DNA of 40,570 nt from Sphingobium xenophagum NBRC 107872 (GTDB lineage: Bacteria > Pseudomonadota > Alphaproteobacteria > Sphingomonadales > Sphingomonadaceae). The stretch lies in the NCBI RefSeq assembly GCF_000367345.1, contig NZ_BARE01000015.1:1-40570 (forward strand), written 5' to 3'. The notes under the pieces are model-generated. The model had not been told where the DNA came from and searched no databases. It was given only the letters and a program-made list of their open reading frames with translations. This document shows, piece after piece, positions 1-7,623 of this stretch. The position numbers and the translations under genes were made by a program. Position 1 is the first letter of the stretch. Every line of letters starts with the position of its first letter.

Positions 1-1
1 C

Positions 2-589
2 GCCCTCGCGACGCTACCAACAGACCGTCCTGGCCAACGCCTGACAGCTCTTGCCGAACTGGCGCCACTCCTCGCGTCGGCAGGATCCATCGGCAGCCAT
101 GCCGCCGCCCATTTGGGCCAAGCCGCAAAACCTGTCCGCGCCATCCTGTTCGATAAAAGCCAAACCACCAATTGGGCGCTCGGCTGGCATCAGGACCGCA
201 CTATCGCCGTGCGCGAAAAGATAGAAACAGCTGGCTTTGGTCCCTGGACCAAAAAGTCTGGTCTGCACCATGTCGCGCCACCACAATCCTTGCTCGACCG
301 CATGGTCACGTTGCGCGTCCATCTCGATCCCGTCGATCCCGACAATGCGCCGCTGCTTATCGCCCCCGGCTCCCACCGCCATGGCCGCATCGCGGAAAGT
401 GATGTCCCGGCAATGGTCGATCGCTGCGGCACCGTCGCCTGCCTCGCGTCGCGCGGCGACATCTGGCTCTACGCCACGCCCATCCTTCACGCCTCAGACG
501 CCGCCGCCAATCCCCGCCACCGCCGCGTCCTCCAACTCGATTATAGCGCCGATGATCTGCCCGGCGATCTGGAATGGCTAGGGATATAG
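2..589 (+). CDS. Phytanoyl-CoA dioxygenase (PhyH)-family protein, 5' end outside the window
   Basis: The frame is open from base 2 to the stop at 587-589, so the N-terminus lies upstream of the window; the TTG at 113 is not needed as a start. The product resembles PhyH-type non-haem Fe(II)/2-oxoglutarate dioxygenases. Visible features are a WHQD motif (His and Asp iron ligands), the GSHRHG segment, a distal ILHAS histidine about 90 residues later, and HRRVLQLDY, whose arginine is the likely 2-oxoglutarate-binding residue. That is the family's usual ligand order. The substrate cannot be inferred: the family covers phytanoyl-CoA hydroxylases, ectoine hydroxylases and many small-molecule hydroxylases. 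A palindromic repeat starts 12 nt after the stop, and the next gene converges from the right. The gene seems unrelated to the phage-like genes beside it. Confidence 0.82.
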   Translation, partial: ALATLPTDRPGQRLTALAELAPLLASAGSIGSHAAAHLGQAAKPVRAILFDKSQTTNWALGWHQDRTIAVREKIETAGFGPWTKKSGLHHVAPPQSLLDRMVTLRVHLDPVDPDNAPLLIAPGSHRHGRIAESDVPAMVDRCGTVACLASRGDIWLYATPILHASDAAANPRHRRVLQLDYSADDLPGDLEWLGI

Positions 590-600
590 ACCCCACAAAC

Positions 601-672
601 ACCTTCTCCCCCACGGGGGAGAAGGATACGAAGCCTTGCCAGCTTGCTGGCTAGGCGCAGTTGGATGAGGGG
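601..672. repeat. Palindromic intergenic repeat with two hairpins, overlapping the end of the protease gene
   Basis: Two strong hairpins lie side by side. In the first, an 11-nt arm at 602-612 (CCTTCTCCCCC) pairs perfectly with 615-625 across a 2-nt gap. In the second, GCCAGC (638-643) pairs with GCTGGC (646-651), and the stem is extended by GCCT/AGGC across one T-T mismatch. The element lies between two convergent genes and could act as a two-way transcription stop, although there is no clear T-tract. It covers the stop codon and last codons of the prohead protease gene (651-653). The composition looks like a sphingomonad palindromic intergenic repeat; this is from memory and was not searched. 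Confidence 0.75.
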
Positions 673-1088
673 GCGCGCGTTGGCGTAAATCCCTCCACCT
701 TATGCACCCGCGCCCGATCCTGCATCGGATGCGTCACCAGGCTCACCTCCACGAGGTCCAGCGCCAGCAATTCGCGTGGTCCCGCCCCGCGCGCCTCCCG
801 CACCCGGTATCCGAACGACAGGCCATCCAGCGCCCCGGCCTTCAGTCCTGCCGCCGCCTCCCGCCCGGCCGCCGTCCGCGCCGACACCCGGCCGATCACC
901 CGCAACCCGCGCGCATCCTCCTCCAGCCGCTCGATCGCGCCGATCACCTGCCCCGGCCCATGCTGCCACAGCAACGGCACCCCCGCCGCGCGCACGCCAC
1001 CGAACGCCCCCGCCCGCACCACATCCCCGCCCCGGTCCACCCGGTCGAAAATCGCCGCATAACCGGCAAAGCGCACGTCTTGAGCCAT
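651..1088 (-). CDS. HK97-type prohead protease (GTA gp4-like), C-terminus reaching into a repeat
   Basis: This 145-residue product matches the HK97-family prohead protease that cleaves capsid scaffold during head maturation in tailed phages and GTAs. It starts MAQDVRFAGYAAIFD and carries the typical VPLLWQHGP segment (catalytic His region), then GALDGLSFGYR (catalytic Ser region) and LDLVEVSLVTHPM. The ATG at 1086-1088 has a good ribosome site (GGAG, 6 nt upstream). A longer frame running up to 1841 is a shadow and was not used. The last residues (APSSNCA) are encoded by the palindromic repeat at 601-672, so the original C-terminus was probably replaced or cut. A capsid gene normally follows directly, but here a convergent dioxygenase gene does. 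The fold residues remain, but function in particle production is doubtful without a capsid gene nearby. Confidence 0.85.
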   Translation of the reverse strand: MAQDVRFAGYAAIFDRVDRGGDVVRAGAFGGVRAAGVPLLWQHGPGQVIGAIERLEEDARGLRVIGRVSARTAAGREAAAGLKAGALDGLSFGYRVREARGAGPRELLALDLVEVSLVTHPMQDRARVHKVEGFTPTRAPSSNCA

Positions 1089-1097
1089 ATAATCTCC

Positions 1098-1240
1098 GTT
1101 CGCCCCGAGCCTGTCGAAGCCTGTCCTGAGCGCCTGCCGCAGGCGGGCAGTCGAAGGGGGCTTGCCTGCGCTTGTCGAAGGCTTCTGACCTCGCGCCGCG
1201 CGGCCAAGGGTTTCGACTTCGCCCAGCCCGAACGGAACAG
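1098..1240. repeat. Repeat-rich spacer with GTCGAAG units
   Basis: The spacer between the DUF6127-type gene and the protease gene is built from short repeated words. CTGTCGAAG occurs near 1111, TCGAAGGGGG at 1151-1160, CTTGTCGAAG at 1171-1180, and an inverted TTCGACTT near 1211. A GCCTGC/GCAGGC hairpin lies around 1132-1144. This GAGCCTGTCGAAG type of sequence is common between sphingomonad genes; that is recalled rather than searched. In the GTAs I know of, these head genes sit tightly together, so the spacer looks like a later insertion. Confidence 0.65.
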
Positions 1241-1255
1241 GCGCCCCATCGCCGC

Positions 1256-1576
1256 TCACGTTCTGACCAACCCGACCAGCCCGGTCTTGACCGCAATCCC
1301 CAGCAGCACCAGCGCCAGCGCGATCCGCACCAGCCAGCCGATCACCGCCCCGCGCGCCGCCTTCTTCGCGTCGCGCCAGGCGCGCAGCAGTTCGCGCAGC
1401 TCGCGCACATCGCCCTCCGCCCGCCGGTCGGCCAGCCCCAGCCGCTCCAGCGCCCGCCCTGCGCCCAGCTCGCTCGCCTCCTCCACCAGCGCACGGACCA
1501 TCACCATGTCCATCGACCCCGGCCCGCCTTCCGCCTGCGCCACCAACCGCGCCAGCATCTCGCCATCCTGTTTCAT
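1256..1576 (-). CDS. DUF6127-like small membrane protein of the GTA head region
   Basis: This 106-residue protein has a charged, helical N-terminal part (EEASELGAGRALERLGL, then AEGDVRELRELLRAWRDAKK) followed by one C-terminal membrane segment around residues 83-103. It resembles the DUF6127 proteins I recall between portal and protease genes in sphingomonad GTA clusters, in the position of g3.5 in Rhodobacter capsulatus GTA. The function of the family is unknown. The ATG at 1574-1576 is preferred over an upstream TTG at 1588 because GGAGGG lies 4 nt before it. It follows the portal gene by 60 nt on the same strand. Confidence 0.7.
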   Translation of the reverse strand: MKQDGEMLARLVAQAEGGPGSMDMVMVRALVEEASELGAGRALERLGLADRRAEGDVRELRELLRAWRDAKKAARGAVIGWLVRIALALVLLGIAVKTGLVGLVRT

Positions 1577-1636
1577 CACGCCCTCCAAGCCCCTCGCCCC
1601 TTGGCGCAGTTGGGAGCGGGGGAACCCCAGCCCGCC

Positions 1637-2758
1637 TCACAACCCCAACAGCCCCTTTTTCTCCTCCGCCGACAGGAAGTCCGCCCCCGCGACACGCTCC
1701 CACAACGCCGCCCGCTCGTCGCTCAGCGCCGCGATGCCATCCAGGTCCGGCTCGATCCGCAGACCCGGCCACCAGCCGCTCAGCCCCTGCCCCAGCCCCG
1801 CGCCGATCTTGCGCACCAGCGGCAATATCGTCTGCCGCCACAGCGCCTTGTTCGCCTCGCGATAATTGGCGTAGCTATTGTCGCCGGGCAGCCCCATCAG
1901 CATCGGCGGCACGCCGAAAGCCAGCGCAATCTCCCGCGCCGCCGCCGCCTTCAGCCCCACAAAGTCCATCTCCGCCGGGGTCAGGCTCAGCGCCTTCCAG
2001 CTCAGCCCACCCTCCAGCAGCATGGGCCGCCCGGCATTGGCCGCGCCCGCAAAGGCGATCTCCATCTCGCGCTTCACCCGCTCATACTGGTCGGGCGCCA
2101 TGACCGATCCGTCCCCCGGATCATAAACCATCGCCCCGCTGGGCCGCGCCGCATTGTCCAGCAGCGCCTTGTTCCACACCGTCGCGCTGTTGTGGATCGC
2201 CACCGCCCCCGCCGCCGCGCCGACACAGCCCAATCCATAATGATCGTCCAGCGGATGCAGGCTTTTCAAGTGCAGCACCGTGGTCCGCCCCGCGCCATCT
2301 TCGGGCGACAGGCGCGTCACGCTCTCCCCGACGCGATAGAGATAGGCCGCGGGCCACCCCCGCCCATCGGCCTCCACCGACACCCGCTCAGGGCGCAGCG
2401 CGAACAGTTCGGCCGGCATCCCGTCCGCCCCGCCGATCACCTGCACATAGGCATTGCCATGCAGCAACAGGTGGCAGGCCAGCGTCTCCACCAGCCCCTG
2501 CCCCGCCGAAGCCCGCGCCACCAGCGCCAGCACCCGCGCCCCATCCTCCACGCCAGAGGCTTTCAGCGCAGTCGCCCCCGCCCCTTCCGACACCAGCCGC
2601 ATCGCCCGCTGCGCCACCGGATTGCCGATCACGCCGCCACGCACCTGCGCCTCATAGCTGGCGGGCCACTCGCCCAGCGCCACCGCCCCCGTTCCCCAGG
2701 CGCGCGCCAGCACCGGCCGCGCATCCGCCTGCACGGCCTTCATCCCAAAGAATTTCAT
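1637..2758 (-). CDS. Phage portal protein, HK97 family (GTA gp3-like)
   Basis: The 373-residue product is a compact portal protein, the dodecameric ring at the head vertex through which DNA is packaged. Typical segments are HLLLHGNAYVQVI, the FALRPERVSVE strand, HLKSLHPLDDHYGLG, KALLDNAARPSGAM, and the conserved ALAFGVPPMLMGLPGDNSYANYRE region followed by WRQTILPLVRKI near the C-terminal third. The ATG at 2756-2758 is chosen because GGGAGG lies 5 nt before it; a GTG 15 nt further upstream is less likely. Length fits GTA-type portals (about 370-400 aa). The frame shows no break, so this component looks intact. It is separated from the terminase by about 1.4 kb holding two unrelated secreted-protein genes. 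Confidence 0.92.
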   Translation of the reverse strand: MKFFGMKAVQADARPVLARAWGTGAVALGEWPASYEAQVRGGVIGNPVAQRAMRLVSEGAGATALKASGVEDGARVLALVARASAGQGLVETLACHLLLHGNAYVQVIGGADGMPAELFALRPERVSVEADGRGWPAAYLYRVGESVTRLSPEDGAGRTTVLHLKSLHPLDDHYGLGCVGAAAGAVAIHNSATVWNKALLDNAARPSGAMVYDPGDGSVMAPDQYERVKREMEIAFAGAANAGRPMLLEGGLSWKALSLTPAEMDFVGLKAAAAREIALAFGVPPMLMGLPGDNSYANYREANKALWRQTILPLVRKIGAGLGQGLSGWWPGLRIEPDLDGIAALSDERAALWERVAGADFLSAEEKKGLLGL

Positions 2759-3061
2759 GCTTGCCTCCCGCACAACAAAAAAACCTCACCCCGGCGGGGA
2801 GAGGGCCAAAGCGATTGCCAATCAGATAGAATATCCGATGACTCGGAAATCGCGCTAAACCTGAAGCGAAGGCTGGCAGCAAAGCCGCCTGCCGAAGCTA
2901 CGAGAGGGAGAATACCCCACCCTCAACTCAAACCGGAATGGCTTTCGTTTGCTCCCCCAACCTCCGTTCGTTTCGAGCGAAGTCGAGAAACCGCACGCAG
3001 CCGTTTCTCGACCTAACCAGACACGAAAGGGTCGAGGTCGATCTGCCCTACCCTCGCTAGA
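2759..3061. repeat. Gene-free stretch with palindromic repeats
   Basis: No convincing gene lies in these 303 bases. Two repeat-like parts are visible. One, near 2785-2810, has a CCCCGGCGGGG core that resembles the CTCCCC/GGGGAG repeats elsewhere in the window. The other, at 2963-2991, is a copy of the CCGTTCGTTTCGAGCGAAG repeat, followed by CGTTTCTCGAC at 3002-3012 as a partial inverted arm. The same arm sequence forms a perfect inverted repeat at 26149-26215. Confidence 0.6.
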
Positions 3062-3400
3062 TCAAGGATTGCGCCGCAACACCCGGTCGCAGGTCGAGTT
3101 CGTCCCCTCGCTCTTGCCGATCACCCGGCCCGCCAGCGCCCCGGCGCCCGCGCCCAGCAGCGTCTCGCCCAGGCCACCACCGGCGACCAGCCCGACGCCG
3201 GCACCCCCAGCCGCGCCGATCACGGTGCCCTTGTCGCGCCCCTTCTTCCCCTGGATCAGGCAATAGCGCACATCGTCGCGATCGCGCGGTGCCGCCCTCG
3301 CCACCCGCGCCCGCTCCTTCGCGCTCAGCGTCACCGCCATCACCGGGGTAGCCACCAGCGTCGCCCCGACCAGCGCGCCCAGAATTTTCGCCATTTTCAT
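3062..3400 (-). CDS. Secreted glycine-zipper protein, unknown function
   Basis: The 112-residue product has a signal peptide (MKMAKILGALVGATLVATPVMA, cleavage after AMA-type sequence near residue 22). A short charged region with one Cys follows, then a glycine-zipper block (GAAGGAGVGLVAGGGLGETL with GAGAGALAGRVIG), and a C-terminal tail with a second Cys. Glycine zippers often pack in or on the outer membrane, but no specific role can be assigned. The ATG at 3398-3400 has GGAG 8 nt upstream; a second ATG lies two codons later. It sits inside the GTA-like cluster on the same strand but has no known link to phage heads. Confidence 0.68.
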   Translation of the reverse strand: MKMAKILGALVGATLVATPVMAVTLSAKERARVARAAPRDRDDVRYCLIQGKKGRDKGTVIGAAGGAGVGLVAGGGLGETLLGAGAGALAGRVIGKSEGTNSTCDRVLRRNP

Positions 3401-3475
3401 GTTATGCGCTCCAGAACCCAAATCTCCATGGCGGCAAAACGAAGCGTTTATCCAAACGGTTCCGCCATCTTTGGG

Positions 3476-4129
3476 TCAGGGCGTCGCCACCACCGGCGCT
3501 TTAACGACAATATCTCCCGCCACGAAACTCATCTCCATCTCGACGCCATCGCGGGCTTCCGGCGTAAAGCCGACTGATCTGACCAGCGCACGCACGCCCC
3601 AATTGGGCGCGGATGGCGTCGGGTTCATCTTCACCAGCACATGCTGCTCCAATGTGGCGGGTTTAACCGCAGGTCGCGCAACGACGACCCGCCACCCACG
3701 CTCTGCCATCTGCTCGACCAAGGTAGCGGCGACAGGATCGACGCTGCCCGTCACCATCACATTGCAGGATCGGGTTCTTTGCCCGATCACAGCCCAGGCC
3801 TCGCCCGACGCCGCAGGATAGCGCATCATCATCGCGGGCGCTTCCATAGCGCGCCAAGGCAGCGTCGAAACGAACCGCTGGACCAGCGCCGGTGCTGTGG
3901 ACTGCATCCGGGCAATATTCGGCTTGCCAGCGCGCCCCAGCAAATCCTCATATAATTCCGCGCCTTTTGGCCTGTCGAAACGCACAGCGCCGTCGGTCTG
4001 CACCGCCCGTTCGCACAACGTCACCGCATGAAATACAGCCTCACTGATCGAGGATGGCGCATCAGCCGCCATTGCCGACGGGGCCAGCACACCAGCCCAC
4101 ACCGCAACCAAGGCATATATCCGCACCAT
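3476..4129 (-). CDS. Secreted protein of unknown function
   Basis: I do not recognise this 217-residue protein. It begins with a clear signal peptide (hydrophobic core VRIYALVAVWAGVLAPSAMA, cleavage near residue 21) and has no further membrane segment, so it is probably periplasmic or secreted. A pair of cysteines (one in VTLCERA near residue 38, one in TRSCNVM) could form a disulfide. The start is well supported by AAGGAG 6 nt before the ATG at 4127-4129. It lies between the portal and large-terminase genes on the same strand and is not a known head component, so it probably arrived by insertion into the cluster. Confidence 0.68.
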   Translation of the reverse strand: MVRIYALVAVWAGVLAPSAMAADAPSSISEAVFHAVTLCERAVQTDGAVRFDRPKGAELYEDLLGRAGKPNIARMQSTAPALVQRFVSTLPWRAMEAPAMMMRYPAASGEAWAVIGQRTRSCNVMVTGSVDPVAATLVEQMAERGWRVVVARPAVKPATLEQHVLVKMNPTPSAPNWGVRALVRSVGFTPEARDGVEMEMSFVAGDIVVKAPVVATP

Positions 4130-4182
4130 CTTGTCTCCTTCGCCTCAGCAATGGCAAAAGCCCATTACCAAAGGATGAACCC

Positions 4183-5502
4183 TCACAACCCCCGCACCCG
4201 CGCCTCGCCCCGCCGCCCCAGCATCAGTTCGGTCAGCGCCCATACCAGCGCGTCGGCGCGATCAGGCGATCGTCCCGGCCCCACATAGCCGCCCCCGGCC
4301 AGCAAGCCGCACATCTCATCCTCCAGCCGCGCAAACGCCCCGCGATGCGCCACCCGCCCGGCTTCGTACAGGGCCGCCACGGGTTCGGCCCGCGCCACTT
4401 TGCCGCGCGAGGCATGGACCAGCTTCACCGGCAGCATGGCGTCCGCCGCGCGCAGCACGCTTTCCACCATCGCCCCGCCATTATTCGCTTCGGCCACCAC
4501 CTTGTCAGCGCCATGCACCAGCGCCGCCGCAGCCACCGCGCGCGCCCATTGTTCGGGCGAGCAGCCCTCGACGCTCGCATCGGCAATCACATAGGCGCGC
4601 CCGTCACCGCCCACGCCCGCCACCACGATCCCGCACGCATCGCCATGGGCGGACGCAGGCGGATCGACCGCCACCACCACCCGATGCAGCGCCGTCCCAT
4701 CAGGCCCGCCCGGCACATGCGCCACCCGGCATCGTTCGATCAGGTCGCGCGACCAGAGCGCACCCTCAACCTCCTCGATCAGCTCGCCGTCCAGTTCCTG
4801 CCGCCCCAGCCGCGTGCCGCCATAGCTGCGCTCCATCGCCTCGACAAAGCCCTCGGCCAGGTTCGCACGATTATCCGCCGTCCGCCCCCGCGTGACGATG
4901 ACATCCCCGTCCGCCACCAGCCGCCGCACCAGCGCCACCGGGCGCGGCGTCGTCGTCGCCATGACGCGCGGACGTTTCCCCAGCCGCATCGCCATCATCA
5001 GATTATCCCACGCGCCCAGCGCAAAGGGCCATTTGGCAATCTCGTCGGCCCAGCCATGGCTGAACTGCGGCCCGCGCAGGCTTTCCGGTTCCGCCGCGCC
5101 GAACAGGGTCGCCACCGCGCCATTGGGCCATGTCAGCTTGCGCAGCGCCGGGGCAAAGACCGGGCGACACCACCAGGGCGCGACCGCCAGCAATCCGGAC
5201 GCCCCTTCCACCATCACCCGCCGCGCCTCGCCCAGCGTCGCGCCGACCAGCGCGATCCGCGCGCCGGGGTGGGCCTCCGCAATGCCCCGCACCCATTCGG
5301 CCCCGGCCCGCGTCTTGCCAAAACCGCGCCCGGCCATCATCAGCCAGATACGCCAATCACCCCCCGGCGCCTTCTGCCCCGGCCGCGCCAGCCAGTCCCA
5401 TTCACGGCTTATGCGTTCGCGGCCAGCCTCCTTCAGCTGCCGCAACATCCTCGCCTGCGTCTGCTCTTGCTGGTCCAGCCATTCGTCATGCGAAGTCTCC
5501 AT
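4183..5502 (-). CDS. Terminase large subunit (GTA gp2-like DNA packaging motor)
   Basis: The 439-residue product has both terminase domains. The N-terminal ATPase shows Walker A AGRGFGKTR (residues 57-65, Lys63), Walker B in SHGWADEIAKW (Asp153-Glu154) and coupling motif MATTTPRP (181-188). The C-terminal RNase H-like nuclease shows VVVAVDPPAS (Asp280), GDACGI (Asp288), VVAEANNGG and a late RSPDRADALVWAL aspartate. These are the residues expected for a working packaging motor and head-filling nuclease. Length and motif style fit GTA/Terminase_6-type enzymes. The reading frame is intact. An M28 peptidase gene, which is not part of known GTA clusters, separates it from the small-subunit gene. 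Confidence 0.93.
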   Translation of the reverse strand: METSHDEWLDQQEQTQARMLRQLKEAGRERISREWDWLARPGQKAPGGDWRIWLMMAGRGFGKTRAGAEWVRGIAEAHPGARIALVGATLGEARRVMVEGASGLLAVAPWWCRPVFAPALRKLTWPNGAVATLFGAAEPESLRGPQFSHGWADEIAKWPFALGAWDNLMMAMRLGKRPRVMATTTPRPVALVRRLVADGDVIVTRGRTADNRANLAEGFVEAMERSYGGTRLGRQELDGELIEEVEGALWSRDLIERCRVAHVPGGPDGTALHRVVVAVDPPASAHGDACGIVVAGVGGDGRAYVIADASVEGCSPEQWARAVAAAALVHGADKVVAEANNGGAMVESVLRAADAMLPVKLVHASRGKVARAEPVAALYEAGRVAHRGAFARLEDEMCGLLAGGGYVGPGRSPDRADALVWALTELMLGRRGEARVRGL

Positions 5503-5538
5503 CGCCCTCCCCTTGCCGGGGCGGCGACAGGCGCGCCC

Positions 5539-6861
5539 CTATTTGCGCGGCGCCATCCCGCCGAACGTCACGATGCTCTCGCTTCCATCCCTGGCCACGG
5601 CCGCCACGCCGATGAAATGATCGTCCACCACCACATCTTTCAGCAGCAATTCGGTCGCCCCGGTCACCAGTCGGCTATCCGTCCAGTCCTGCGCATCCGC
5701 CCGCCGCCAATAGACGCGATAGGCCGCCGCCCCCGGCACCGCGTCCCAGAATACCCGCGTATCCATCGACAGCGCGCCATCCAGCGACACGCTCGCCGGC
5801 GCCGCAGGCGCGCTTGCCAGAACACGCAACGCCGCGACATTCAGCGCCGTCACCTTCGCCAGATAGGGAAAGTCCATGCCGACAACTGTGTCGCCATAGT
5901 CGCGCCCGCCCTCGACCCGCAGGTCCTGATGCTGCCGGTCGTAATTCTCGATCCCCACCGAAAAACGCACCGCCGGATAGCCCGCCTCCAGCAACGGGGT
6001 ATGATCGCCACCGCGCCCGAAACGGTCGGGCCGCCGCACCGCAAACACGTCCAGCCCGATCTGCGGATTGGCCTCCGCAATCCCGTCGATCGCCTTGGCC
6101 AGCGCCCGCGAAGGCCCGTCATCCTCGCCGCCGATGCCGCGCCGGGTCAGCCCCGCCCTGCCATCCTCGGACGATCGTATCCCTTCGGAAAATACCCGCA
6201 CCCGGTCCGCCACGATCTGGCCGTTCAGCCCGGTCGTGTTGCCGACAATATCGTTGTTCAGCATCGCCCGCACCTGCCAGCCGCGCGCCTTGGCCGTGTT
6301 CGCCAGCAATTTGCCGCCCAGCAGCCCTTGCTCCTCGCCGGACAGCAGCGCGTACACGATCGTCCCGTCAAACGTCTCGCCCGCCAGCACCCGCGCCGCT
6401 TCGATCACCAGCGCGCTGCCCGATCCATTGTCGTTCGCGCCCGGCGCATCGCTGGTGAAGTCCATCACATCGCTGACCCGGCTGTCGATATGCCCCGCGA
6501 CGATCACCACCTGATTGGGATCGCCCGTCCCGGTCTGGATCGCCAGCACATCGACAATATCCGCGCCATCGGGCACGCGCGGCGCAGTGAAGCGCTCCGA
6601 CACGCTCTCAACCTTCAGGCAGCCGCCGCACCCCTTGGAAATCCGCGCAAACTCCGCCGCCGCCCAGGCCCGCGCCGCCCCAATCCCGCGCTTGGGATCG
6701 GTCGCCGACGACAGCGTATGCCGCGTCCCGAAACTCACCAGCTTCTCAACCGTCGCCTTCAACCGCGCGGGATCAGGCGCCTTCCCCTCCGCCAGCGCGG
6801 GCGAAGCCAGAAGCGAAGTCGAAAGCGCCGAAGCAGCAGCGAGCAGGATCAATTTTCTCAT
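5539..6861 (-). CDS. Secreted M28-family zinc aminopeptidase with C-terminal beta domain
   Basis: This 440-residue exported peptidase has a signal peptide (MRKLILLAAASALSTSLLAS, cleavage around ALA at 22-24) and a peptidase M28 domain. The expected two-zinc site is complete: His124 (AGHIDS), Asp144 (GANDNGSG), the Glu176-Glu177 pair (SGEEQG), Asp204 (NNDIVGN) and His287 (GGDHTPLLEAGYP). Two cysteines (CGGC, residues 78 and 81) precede the domain. Residues from about 345 onward look like a fibronectin-type or similar beta domain (VFWDAVPGAAAYRVYWRRAD). The ATG at 6859-6861 starts the signal peptide; the upstream extension adds only non-signal sequence. It probably trims peptides in the periplasm or outside the cell. 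Its place between the two terminase genes is unusual. Confidence 0.88.
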   Translation of the reverse strand: MRKLILLAAASALSTSLLASPALAEGKAPDPARLKATVEKLVSFGTRHTLSSATDPKRGIGAARAWAAAEFARISKGCGGCLKVESVSERFTAPRVPDGADIVDVLAIQTGTGDPNQVVIVAGHIDSRVSDVMDFTSDAPGANDNGSGSALVIEAARVLAGETFDGTIVYALLSGEEQGLLGGKLLANTAKARGWQVRAMLNNDIVGNTTGLNGQIVADRVRVFSEGIRSSEDGRAGLTRRGIGGEDDGPSRALAKAIDGIAEANPQIGLDVFAVRRPDRFGRGGDHTPLLEAGYPAVRFSVGIENYDRQHQDLRVEGGRDYGDTVVGMDFPYLAKVTALNVAALRVLASAPAAPASVSLDGALSMDTRVFWDAVPGAAAYRVYWRRADAQDWTDSRLVTGATELLLKDVVVDDHFIGVAAVARDGSESIVTFGGMAPRK

Positions 6862-6924
6862 GACCCACAGGTCTATCGCCAATCGGACAAGTGTAAAGAG
6901 ACGAAGCCGGTTCGCCCTCACGCA

Positions 6925-7470
6925 TCACGTCCCCGTCGCTGCCCTCATCCGTTCGACCTCTTCCACCATCCGCCGCACCCGTCGTACCACCGCGGGGCTA
7001 TCGGGCCGCTCCTTCTGCGCCGCCGCGCTCGTGCGATAGGCCAGCACCCGGTCGCGATGCCGGGTCAGCAGTTGCAGCGCCAGTTTCAGGTCATGCCCGC
7101 GCTTGATCTTGCGGCTCTTCACGCTCCCCTCGCCATCCAGCAGAATTTCCTCGCTCTCGCTGCCGAACAGGGCTTCGCGCATCAGCATCGCCTCGATCTC
7201 GGCATAGCCAATATCCATCGCCCGCTCCCAGTCGGCGGCAAAGCGCCGGTTGCGCTGCCTGCGGTCATAGGCGCTGGTCCGGCACACGCCCGCCACCCGC
7301 GCCGCCTCGCTGGTGTTGCAGGTCATCGCCAATGTCTGCAGGAACAGCCGCTCCTGCTCCCTGGTCCAGCCGTCCTTGCGCGGACGGCGCATTTGCGCGC
7401 GCTCTGCGCCCGCCATCTTCCGGCGCGCCGGTTCCAGCATCTGCGCCTCCGTCCCCTCCGCCATGCTCAT
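6925..7470 (-). CDS. Terminase small subunit-like HTH protein (GTA gp1-like)
   Basis: The 181-residue product has a basic N-terminal region and a helix-turn-helix (WTREQERLFLQTLAMTCNTS, then EAARVAGVCRTSAYDRR). Residues such as FAADWERAMDIGYAEIEAML and KLALQLLTRHRDRV form further helices. This matches the small terminase / GTA gp1-type proteins of sphingomonads, which recognise DNA and load the large subunit. The assignment rests on pattern and on the terminase gene nearby, not on a strict signature. Two ATGs (7470 and 7464) share a GGGGAAGGG ribosome site; the first was used. A longer frame to 7557 crosses a terminator hairpin and was rejected. Confidence 0.72.
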   Translation of the reverse strand: MSMAEGTEAQMLEPARRKMAGAERAQMRRPRKDGWTREQERLFLQTLAMTCNTSEAARVAGVCRTSAYDRRQRNRRFAADWERAMDIGYAEIEAMLMREALFGSESEEILLDGEGSVKSRKIKRGHDLKLALQLLTRHRDRVLAYRTSAAAQKERPDSPAVVRRVRRMVEEVERMRAATGT

Positions 7471-7492
7471 CCCTTCCCCGCCTGCGCCCCCG

Positions 7493-7553
7493 GCCAACGC
7501 AAAAGGGGCCGACCCGTCCGGATCAGCCCCTTTTGCGTCGCCCCGTTGGCGAC
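7493..7553. terminator. Hairpin terminator after the glutathione S-transferase gene
   Basis: An 11-bp perfect stem is formed by GCAAAAGGGGC (7499-7509) and GCCCCTTTTGC (7526-7536) around a 16-nt loop. GCCAAC (7493-7498) can pair with GTTGGC (7545-7550) beyond an 8-nt bulge, and a second small hairpin GTCGCC/GGCGAC lies at 7537-7553. On the minus strand the stem ends in a short T-run, which fits an intrinsic stop for the glutathione S-transferase gene ending at 7624. It also insulates the small-terminase gene that starts at 7470. Confidence 0.7.
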
Positions 7554-7623
7554 TCACATTTTTCCACTATGGCCATCTCTGCCAGAACAGCGTGACGCTG
7601 TCAAGGAAAATGTTCCAAATGGG

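Noticed and set aside
651..1841. A longer 396-residue version of the prohead protease
   Set aside because: The added N-terminal part is a low-complexity shadow of the DUF6127-like and portal genes; a good ribosome site and family start are present at 1088.
1172..3016. A 614-codon plus-strand open frame across the portal gene region
   Set aside because: Arg/Gln/His/Pro-rich shadow of the minus-strand portal and DUF6127-like genes, with no family motif.
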